This document shows, in pieces, positions 55,385 to 64,000 of a stretch of DNA of 64,000 bases. Source of the stretch: Bimastos eiseni (lineage: Eukaryota; Annelida; Clitellata; Crassiclitellata; Lumbricidae); contig OY365814.1 of NCBI GenBank assembly GCA_959347315.1, forward strand, positions 32,288,387 to 32,352,386, written 5' to 3'. The notes beneath the pieces are model-generated. The model saw only the letters and a list, made by a program, of their open reading frames with translations. It made no database searches and had not been told where the DNA came from. The translations under genes and the position numbers were made by a program. The number at the start of each line of letters is the position of its first letter. Position 1 is the stretch's first letter.

Positions 55385-55600
55385 TACTATAACGTGGATC
55401 CGGGAGTTTAACGACCGCTTTGACAACAAAGGCCGTCGCATTCGACACAAATTTTCTAATGTCATTATTTAACATTGGGCCTCGCCTGTTTATATAGCGT
55501 TGGCTGAACTTGTTTAGCAGGTGTGTAATTCAAAAGAATTACATCATCGTTTCAATTCAATTCAAAAGAATTACTTCATCGGTTTTGTACCTGGCTGCTG
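55385..55600 (+). repeat. Family I copy, B box and H start
   Basis: GGATCCGGGAGTTTAACGAC, GACAACAAAGGCCGTCGC (I without insertion); TATATAGCGTTGGCTGAAC (B-like); then TTTTGTACCTGGCTGCTGG (start of H). Confidence 0.7.
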
Positions 55601-55604
55601 GTTA

Positions 55605-55816
55605 TGGGCCGTCCATAAATGACGCCCCGCCATTTCGGACGATTTTTTACCCCTTCGCCCCCTTCGTCACAAGTCATCACACATGTCATGACTCCTTCTC
55701 AAATATGACGTCACAAAGCCCCGACCTCCGACCCACGAAAAACACAGATGTACAGAATGTGATGAAAATGTTCTTATAATTATCAAAAACGTAAATAGAA
55801 CGCTAAAAACAATTGA

Positions 55817-55856
<40 letters not shown>

Positions 55857-56511
55857 GAACGAAGGAATATGGAGAGAGCGTAATATTAGATTGATAATAT
55901 AATTATTATTTTACTATAATATTTGATAATATTATTATATATAATTTTATGCATTGCTCAAGATGAAAGGCAGAGGCAGAATCATAAAAAATATCTAAAA
56001 TGATTTTTTTAAACAAACTTTATGCCTCTACATTCTTCCACGGTGAAGCAAAATGCTCCTTCGTGGAATAAACAATATCCAATTTACACTCCATTTTCTT
56101 CGTTTTCTATTAAGACCTTTAATCAGTTCACGTTGCAAAGGTGCAGCGAACTTCTGTGGTCTGTGCGTTTGGAGCTTTGGCTTTGAGCGAGATAATTGAT
56201 TCCTGCTTGTGTGTTATAAAAGGCCTGCCTCTCTTTCAAAACCACAAAATTGACAACGAGTGTAAAGCAAACTATCCAAAAATTATTGACGCATTAATCA
56301 TAATTAGTGTTATTAAATTAATTATGGTAACAATTACTGTTAGTAATATAGAATTTGCTTAATAGAGTGAAAGTTTTAGCAAAGAAACGCATTTTGGTGT
56401 TTGATGTGATGGTGTGACGTCATATTTCGCCGATCGTTCTTCCTCGTCACACATCGTCACAAATGTTTAACTCCTTCCCTAGTCACGTGGCGTCATTTCT
56501 GGTCGGTCTCC
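55605..56511. mobile_element. Older Harbinger-like element
   Basis: About 0.9 kb. Left end TGGGCCGTCCATAAATGACG preceded by TTA; right end the diverged reverse (GTGGCGTCATTTCTGGTCGG TCTCC) followed by TAG. It splits a family H copy, whose uninterrupted relatives are at 40928 and 41820. It contains a TA microsatellite at 55819-55853 and no transposase. Confidence 0.7.
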
Positions 56512-56693
56512 TAGTCTGAAGTGTTTAAATATGTAATAGATCAATATAGTATATAAATAAATGTATATATATATATATATATATCACATTCAACTAATTA
56601 GCAAACACCAATTGTTGAACAGAAGTGGAGATATGGTTACTGTTGTAGCTATTTCAGTACTGTTTCACAATGTACGTGATATGAGATTTTTAC
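56512..56693 (+). repeat. Family H copy 3, right half
   Basis: AATAGATCAATATAGTATAT and CACCAATTGTTGAACAGAAG continue the H segment interrupted by the preceding element. Confidence 0.7.
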
Positions 56694-57319
56694 ACCGGAT
56701 TGCATCTGACCGAGCGCTATTAACTTACAGATACAAGTACATCGGGTCGGGTAAGAATAGTCAAGAAAACCAATCCTCCACTGGGTCTACAAGAGAATGG
56801 AAAATTAATGTTCGATGGGTCCTGAAACCGAGCAGACACGAATTATAAAGATACAGCCTGAGCAAAGTCCTATTATATTACCTAGCGTGTGCGATCGAGG
56901 CCTTTTTGAGTTCTAGAGGAAACAAGACGAGACCGTGGATCTCAGGTATGAGGGAAATGTTCTGAGTGGATATGGCACACGAACAATGTTCTCTCTAAGC
57001 TGTTCACGTGTGCGAACGCTCACGAGTCGTGGAACCAGTGCACACACGGGTTTAGTGTGAGCACACAAATGATGATGAAATTATGTAGATTTTCGAAAGC
57101 TGTCGTTTGACACCTTTAAAATGTTATGAAAAATACATGATATACAGATTGGATGTGTGAATCATGTTCAGTTTGCAGTCAAACAGAGTAAAGAGGCTGC
57201 AAATTACAATAGAGCAGTAACTGCTATTGTAGCTTCTAAAGCCCCACAATCATAGGCCCTAATCATATAGAGTGAATTAGGCCAAATTGTCTGTGGCTTC
57301 GTATCAAATCCTTTCATGA
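56694..57319 (+). repeat. Long inverted repeat, left arm
   Basis: Reverse complement of 57829-58348 with only occasional mismatches, except about 105 bp (57133-57237) absent from the other arm. It overlaps the start of a reverse-oriented family G copy (57171-57500). Confidence 0.93.
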
Positions 57320-57500
57320 TGTCAAATAAATGTCAATTTTTATTCTTCGCCATTTCAACACCGTGCCACCATGGGAACCTAGCGCAGTCCGATAATGACA
57401 TTCTATTTAGGACATTTTCTTCAACGAAAAGTCACAGCAACCGAAAACCATCGTGCGTAGGATTACACCGACCGCAGCACACAGCGTATTTCCATCGACG
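57171..57500 (-). repeat. Family G copy 4, reverse
   Basis: CCATGGGAACCTAGCGCAGT, TAGGATTACACCGACCGCAG and GCGTATTTCCATCG are the reverse of the G block. Confidence 0.75.
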
Positions 57501-57544
57501 CGAGAAAATAGTCTTACCTAGCATCATCAATAAACGCATCAAAT

Positions 57545-57670
57545 AACTCAAATTATTATAGAATCAAATGATGACATTTTAAGGGTGTCGAAAGAGAACG
57601 CCAGAAAACTCTCTGTCCTGCATAGGATATATGAGCCAATTATCATATCTGGTGGCAACGAGAGCAGTTG
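57545..57670 (+). repeat. A module in the inverted-repeat spacer
   Basis: ATTATAGAATCAAATGATGA, CATTTTAAGGGTGTCGAAAG, CTCTGTCCTGCATAGGATAT and GGTGGCAACGAGAGCAGTTG: the full A block. Confidence 0.8.
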
Positions 57671-57828
57671 AACTGAAAAGAAACTATTTGCTTACTGTTT
57701 AATGCTTTTTAATAACAAAACTGTTGCGACAAAATTCAAAGGAAAACTAAAACCCAAAAACCAAATAAAACCAAACAGACGATTTCAATCTTTCGTTCGT
57801 TCTTTAATTTGTTAATTATTGAATTAAT

Positions 57829-58348
57829 TAATCATGAAAGGATTTGATTTGAAGCCACAGACAATTTGGCCTAATTCACTCTATATGATTAGGGCCTATG
57901 ATTGTGGGGCTTTTCATAAAATTTTAAAGGTGTCAAACGACAGCTTTCGAAAATCTACATAATTTCATCATCATTTGTGTGCTCACACTAAACCCGTGTG
58001 TGCACTGGTTCCACGACTCGTGAGCGTTCGCACACGTGAACAGCTTAGAGAGAACATTGTTCGTGTGCCATATCCACTCAGAACATTTCCCTCATACCTG
58101 AGATCCACGATCTCGTCTTGTTTCCTCTAGAACTCAAAAAGGCCTCGATCGCACACGCTAGGTAATATAATAGGACTTTGCTCAGGCTGTATCTTTATAA
58201 TTCGTGTCTGCTCGGTTTCAGGACCCATCGAACATTAACTTTCCATTCTCTTGTAGACCCAGTGGAGGATTGATTTTCTTGACTATTCTTACCCGACCCG
58301 ATGTACTTGTATCTGTAAGTTAATAGCGTTCGGTCAGATGCAATCCGG
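57829..58348 (-). repeat. Long inverted repeat, right arm
   Basis: Partner of 56694-57319 across a spacer of about 509 bp. Shared words in opposite orientation include GGCCTCGATCGCACACGC, CCACGACTCGTGAGCGTTCG and TGGCACACGAACAATGTTC. Confidence 0.93.
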
Positions 58349-58504
58349 CGCATTGTGCGTCTAATTGGGAATGAGGCAGTCGCTGTGCATTATGGGCAAT
58401 TTGGAGACGGTTGCTAATAAAATTATATCGCATTTGTCAGTTGGGAGGATTTATGGAAAGGATTTCCTTTTAGAGAGCTTGATGAATGGACGCAGCTTTG
58501 TGGT

Positions 58505-58762
58505 ACGTGACAGAGAAGGAGGAAGAGGAGGAAGAAGAAGAGGAGGAGGAGGAAGAAGAAGAGATGAAAGAGCAGCAGAAGGTGGAGAACGAGTAGAGGG
58601 AGGAAGAGTTGGTTGATGAGGAAGTGAAGGAGGAGCAGAAGGAGGGAAATGAGTAGAGGGAGAAGGAAGGGAGGATGTGAAGGAGGAGAAGGAGGAGGAG
58701 AAGTAGGAGAAAGAGGGAGATGAGGAGGAGATGAGAATGTGGAGAAGATGGAGCGTGTGATA
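58505..58762 (+). repeat. Second polypurine tract
   Basis: About 260 bp of GGAAGAAGAGGAGG-like sequence with few pyrimidines. Confidence 0.9.
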
Positions 58763-59330
58763 GAAGGAAGGATGTATGATTTACTGGTCCCTAGATTACA
58801 AAATATAAATGTCATACGTTGCTTTGTTAATGTTTGTTTGAGAACGCGAGGTTATTGTCGTCATCGTCATCAAATTCGATTCTGGATAATGCCTACCTTG
58901 TAATTTTTAATTGAGTTTTAAAAAGCAAACTAGCGAGTGCGAGCCTATTACTATGACTTCAATAATTGAAGTTTCATCACTTAGCAATACAACGCGTTTG
59001 AAACTGAAATGAGCCCCATGCGCCGGCACACGCATGCGCGTGTAGCCTATAGGCAACGGATATTCGTCGATAATTTCATAAAATAAATCATTGCACAGTT
59101 TGAACATCTATTATTATCTATGCAGTTGTATAATATTTAAAACCATATATATATATTTATATTTATTCATTTGCATACAGACAGATTCATATATATTATA
59201 TATATATTATATATATATTATATATATATATATGAATAAAATATATATATATATTTCTTGTGTCGATATATAATTATTCTGTTTCAATAGTCCTCTGGTT
59301 CGATTTCTTCTTACTTCAAGAGGTTTGCTG
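58763..59330. other. Non-coding with TA microsatellite
   Basis: TA run at 59185-59255; otherwise nothing recognised. Confidence 0.5.
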
Positions 59331-59439
59331 ACATTTGCCATTGTATGCTTTGGTCGCCTCTGTGTTGTTTTCTATGTCTTCCTCGCATTCCCTTTCATTG
59401 GAAGATAGTTGTAATACGTGCCATTTGTATCATGGGATC

Positions 59440-59780
59440 AATGAAGCTATCTCGCTCTTTCTCTGTTACGCTCTCCATCTTTATCTCTATTATTTTCCTG
59501 CCTTGTGCCACTCTCTGTTCTTGTCTATTTATCTGTCTCTGTCTCTCTCTCTGTCGTTGTCTATGTCTCTGTCTCTGTCTCTGGCTCTGTCTCTCGCTCT
59601 CTCTGTGTGTCTCTGTCTCTGTCTGTCTGTCTGTCTCTCTTTCTCTCTGTCTCCGTCGTGCCTCTGGATAAGTGTCTCTGTTTCTCCTTTTTCACTATGT
59701 ACTCCGCTTTGTCCGCTGCCCTAGTTTGTCTGCGTCTGTCTGTGTGTCTGCCTATGAGTCTGTCTATATGTCTGTCTGTG
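59440..59780 (+). repeat. TCTG/CTCT pyrimidine-rich low complexity
   Basis: TCTCTGTCTCTG and TGTCTGTCTG runs, giving spurious Leu/Ser/Cys frames. Confidence 0.9.
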
Positions 59781-60024
59781 TTTTGTCTGTCGCTATGGAT
59801 CGATCTATTTATCTCTAAACGATCGTTGCGTAAATCATTTTGATTGCATATCTGGTTAATCCTTAACGAATCGAGTTTAGACTAAAACGGGGATTCGGTT
59901 CATCCTCCGATTGGACAAACTGACCATGATCAATAACGATCACCATGGTATAGACAATAACAAACTGACCGCGGCTATTATTATCATAAATATTGTTGTT
60001 GTGGTTGTTATTATTATCATTATC

Positions 60025-60036
60025 ATCATCGTCATT

Positions 60037-60067
<31 letters not shown>

Positions 60068-60085
60068 TTATTATTATTTTTATTA

Positions 60086-60122
<37 letters not shown>

Positions 60123-60155
60123 TATTATTATTATTATTTTTATTATTATTACTAC

Positions 60156-60250
<95 letters not shown>
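60025..60250 (+). repeat. (ATT)n microsatellite, probable LINE tail
   Basis: About 220 bp of ATT units with a few GTT, ACT and TTT variants. On the minus strand it is AAT repeats directly after the 3' end of the LINE at 60281-61317. Confidence 0.95.
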
Positions 60251-60251
<1 letters not shown>

Positions 60252-60280
60252 TTGGCATTGCCAACGGATCTGTCATCATG

Positions 60281-61317
60281 CTATCTGGGTCGTCGCTTAT
60301 TAGTGGATTGTAATCTTGACTTAGTGCCCTGAAAAGCCACCGCATTGAAACGTTGGATCAATGCCGACAAGTTCTGGAAAAGGAAGTTTGTCTCTCGGGT
60401 GTCACGGGTAGTTGTCGAAAGTCGGCGTCCAGTCTCAGACAGAAAGGCGAGGCCCTCACTATTGAGGGGACCGAAGGTTTCTATAGCGATTGGAACAAAA
60501 GTGTATTTCTTCTCTAGCTCAGAATATTTTGTGTGTTTCCTTGTGGCTGCTATCTCCGCCGCTCCTCCAGCTGTGGAAGCTGTTTCGGGGATATAGGAAG
60601 CGGCCACTGTGTCCACCACAGTTGCGTCCCAAAGTAAGGTCCGCCCCCACTCCACGGTATCAGGGTCTGCCCGTCCGGTCTCTTTCCATCTAATCTGGAA
60701 AGACCTGACGGTTCCTTGACTGCTGGAATACCGGCTCTGTTGAGGCTGCGATGGATTAGGTCGTTGATATTACAGTGTCTTACTTGACGGCCAAAACCCA
60801 ATGAACAGGACAGGCCATGTGCGCCTCTGGCTGAGACGAAGGCGCCGCATGCGCAGGTGTGCGGCTCACAGATGGCCACCCCTAAACGTAGGCCGACCGC
60901 CACCCTCACGGTATCGTCCTCCAGTCTGAGATCGCGAGAAACGAGCGGGAGAGCGTATAGCCAGTCCGAGGCGTGTGGTGACTGCGAGGCCCTTAGTCTC
61001 GCCTGGTCGTAGGGATCCTGTAGCTTTTCTTCTAGTGCAGACAGAACGGCGTTTAACAGCGGTCTGTCAAAGTGGGCTTGTTTATGGCCTGTCGTCGTCG
61101 GGGCAGAAGCTTCGGTAAGTTGAAGCCAGGTAGACATCGCCGAGTCGCATGCTGAGTCCGATTTCACCGCTGCTGATTCTAAGATGAGGGACTGGATCTG
61201 GAGAGTGCCCGCGGCTGAAGCCAAAAAGGCGGGAAGTGCCAGCGAGGACACCCTCCTAATTCCCAGTCCTCCCATCCTGATCGGGAGAGTGGCCTGACTC
61301 CATTGGTCATCGGTCAT
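60281..61317 (-). mobile_element. LINE C-terminal end with AAT tail
   Basis: Minus-strand frame reading DDQWSQATLPIRMGGLGIR, ALPAFLASAAGT, then a Cys/His cluster (CACGAFVSARGAHGLSCSLG and RQVRH) and NDLIHRSLNRAGIPAVKEP, SRLDGKRPDGQTLIPW; after one frame change at about 60650 it continues RTLLWDATVVDTVAASYI to a stop near 60281. This end is typical of LINE polymerases common in marine invertebrates. The cluster C-x-C...H-x3-C...H looks like a zinc-binding fold (inference). CpG is well kept compared with the flanks, suggesting recent insertion. The polymerase core is missing. Confidence 0.88.
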
Positions 61318-61321
61318 CGAA

Positions 61322-61356
<35 letters not shown>

Positions 61357-61368
61357 CATTATTATTAT
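61318..61368 (+). repeat. (ATT)n microsatellite at the LINE 5' truncation point
   Basis: About 50 bp of ATT directly abutting the first LINE codons. Confidence 0.95.
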
Positions 61369-61399
61369 ACATATAGGTTTCACATTATGCTGTTATCGC

Positions 61400-62580
61400 C
61401 CATGTGTAGTAGTAAGCCTACTACTACTACTATTTTTATTATCAGTTTCTTCGTGTCTATCTGTGTCAGTCTTGTTGTTGGCTTTGAGACGTCAAGTCAT
61501 TCGCTAGGTGGCATCACCAAAAATAAAAACAGCGGCATTCAGCCTCGCAAGTTGCTCACTGCACACCTTTAAATCGTACATAAATTTGCTATAAAAGTGC
61601 AAATTTAGTATCATATCATCATGTGCTGGTCTGCTACGTATCGGTTGATTTTATTGACGATTGTGTATGTTAGGTGACGGAATTGAGTGGGGTGATCTTG
61701 GTAAACATTATGCATAGCTACAGTCTGTAAATATCTCGAAAACATTTTCAACTAGATCAAGAAATCTTTATTCAGATTGAAATTTGCTAAACGTAATTCA
61801 ACACGTACTCAGGTACTAGTGCGCTGAGGGGAGTGTTGTCTTCTTGCATCAAGTATCTATTGCATTTGTGATGAGAAGTCATCTCAAGACTTAGTAATAG
61901 ATGCTGTAGACTGGCTAACGCTTTTGATTTAAAAAAATCTTTATTTCAAATACCTTGCATCGATTGTCTTAATTAACTACTTATACAAACACGTGATAAT
62001 TAATATTGACCTCATTTGAGTAATTTCATACATATACATGCATATATGACAAATGTTAATTGAATTGTATTAGAAAGTTACAGTGAGTAAGTTAAAATCT
62101 GTGCAATGATGTAGTTCACTGTATATTATCACTTGGTATAACATGATAAATAAATATTATAGACTTACATTATTAGAAAATATTTATGTAATAATGTTTA
62201 ATAGAATAAGAACATTATGGCAAAATTCCAAGCCAAAAATTCTTTGAAGGTATGATGATTAGACAAATGTACTTAGTCATTGGTCATATACGATTTGTGT
62301 TATTTTGAAATATTTCTTGATCCAAATATTGATGCAAATATTGTTAAATTTGCATGAGATATCACATGACATGTACTATAGATGATGTTAATAGAAAACA
62401 TAGACTGCACATAATTATTAGAACAATAAAACTGAGTGTTAGAGGAACATTGTTACATCCTGCAACTATTACGATAATAATCATGAAAATGACGATGATG
62501 ACGATTATGATCATCATTGCTATTAATATCATTTCAGCGTGCTTTAAAACGTCTCAAATCGATCAAACAGCTAATGAGGA
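61400..62580. other. Non-coding, nothing recognised
   Basis: AT-rich. 62215-62390 resembles 55020-55200. No exon seen. Confidence 0.45.
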
Positions 62581-62586
62581 ATTCAA

Positions 62587-62998
<412 letters not shown>

Positions 62999-63321
62999 TT
63001 CCCCTACTTGCTATTGCAACTACTCTATTTTATAGAATAATAGATCACTTAGGGACCGTGCGAGGTCGCCCTTGTCTCGTCTGTCCTGTCTCGTCTCTAT
63101 TCTAATTGACATCTGTACTCATCTAAATTCTCTAATACCTATGGTGTGTATACCCCTCGCGTCTTCTTATGTGATGTCTGCATTACGTAGTCTATGATCT
63201 CATTAAACATTCATGATGTCAACGAACACATGACATGGCTTGGCATCGATGAGTGGTTCGGCCACGGGATATAACAGAGAGCAGTGTTTGTTCCTGCAGC
63301 GAAACTCCATCTCTGTTCGCA

Positions 63322-63400
63322 CTCTGACAGTGTCAGTCCCAAGCCCGCATAAATTAGTAGACGACGCTAATGATCTTTGTTATTTCACGACGGTCGGTAA
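63322..63400 (-). repeat. Module R1 copy
   Basis: CTGACAGTGTCAGTCCCAAG, CCCGCATAAATTAGTAGACG and GACGCTAATGATCTTTG. Confidence 0.8.
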
Positions 63401-63581
63401 CCAGAAAGTACTACTATCATTGTACTACTACTCTTTCATCGAGCCAGCCAGGCCGACGTGCGTTTCGCTCTTCGGCACGTGGGGATCTCTTGGCCCCGCG
63501 CTCTTGTACGGCGATTCGCTCACATCAATCAATCCTTTTCAGTCATGGTTGATTTCGTGGAATTTCTTCGTTTCCATCCTC

Positions 63582-63746
63582 TCAGCTCTCTGTTCCGTTT
63601 GTACTTCTGGTTGTCCGTTTCTTTGTCCTCGTCCATATCCCTTTCACGGTCCATGCGTTAGTCTTCACTCTGACCTTGCTTGGCCTCTTCGTTTCTTTGG
63701 TCTCTGCATTGCGCTCTTCTTTGGCCTCTTCCTTTGCGTCTGCCAT
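63582..63746 (-). CDS. Weak small open frame, Lys/Glu/Arg-rich
   Basis: 54 codons from an ATG, starting MADAKEEAKEERNAETKETK. The DNA is an imperfect GGCCTCTTCGTTT-type repeat, and just upstream a splice-like segment (TACAG, then codons AEENEEANAEVKANAK, then GTAGGC) has the same composition. More likely low-complexity DNA than a gene. Confidence 0.15.
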   Translation of the reverse strand: MADAKEEAKEERNAETKETKRPSKVRVKTNAWTVKGIWTRTKKRTTRSTNGTES

Positions 63747-64000
63747 TTAAACATTATTCATTGGCCTCTATCTTTACCTCTTATATATTTTCTTCCTTGG
63801 CCTACCTTGGCATTTGCCTTGACCTCTGCATTGGCCTCTTCGTTTTCCTCAGCCCTGTATTGTTCAAATGATCAACTCGCATGTAATAATACGCATTGAA
63901 ACAAAAATAGTGGGAATGACGCACTTCGAAGAGGACAGAGGGAAGAACAGACAGACGGATGGACGCAAATGGAAGCGTTCAAAGAGATATACACAAAGAG

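Noticed and set aside
59863..60345. Poly-Asn and poly-Ile/Leu frames
   Set aside because: Direct translation of an ATT/AAT microsatellite.
63240..63899. 219-codon plus-strand frame, hydrophobic
   Set aside because: Begins in an R1 repeat and continues in a pyrimidine-rich TTGGCCTCTTCG-like repeat; no recognisable domain or conserved motif.

Overview
The window is a piece of an animal nuclear genome, AT-rich by eye, very rich in microsatellites, and dominated by transposable-element debris. The only cellular gene I can support is a spliced, animal-type calpain. The mix of Tc1/mariner and Harbinger-like DNA transposons, several non-LTR (LINE) lineages, a tRNA-derived SINE and the frequent short motifs TTTATATAGCGC and TAGGCCTA fits a marine invertebrate, but I cannot name the species from sequence alone.

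Layout. 1-1.3 kb is one copy of a segmental duplication whose partner lies at 21.7-24.05 kb. 2.37-3.25 kb is a nearly pure polypurine tract. 5.84-18.15 kb holds the calpain gene on the minus strand: 17 coding exons recovered with consistent splice phases, about 682 codons, all three catalytic residues (Cys110, His266, Asn291) and four EF-hand units; only the short terminal exon is not found. Its introns contain LINE fragments and simple repeats. 18.9-30 kb is mostly microsatellites plus a SINE, decayed LINEs, a 40-bp palindrome and a 572-bp satellite of exactly 52 units of 11 bp.

30.5-58.35 kb is the unusual part: a nest of at least eight locally amplified repeat families (named R1, A, B, E, G, H, I and J here) that recur in the same order several times, are cut by a Tc1-type element (35.74-37.30 kb), a 5'-truncated LINE (44.48-45.93 kb) and two Harbinger-like elements (46.68-48.32 and 55.6-56.5 kb), and end in an inverted duplication of more than 500 bp (56.69-58.35 kb). 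Because related copies of the host repeats are present uninterrupted, pre-insertion sites for the Tc1 and Harbinger-like elements can be read inside this same window.

58.5-64 kb has a second polypurine tract, CT-, ATT- and AGT-type microsatellites, and the 3' end of a relatively young LINE on the minus strand set between two ATT microsatellites. No operons, CRISPR arrays, rRNA or functional tRNA genes are visible. Functionally, the window is one calcium-dependent protease gene surrounded by, and possibly exposed to recombination between, repeated DNA.
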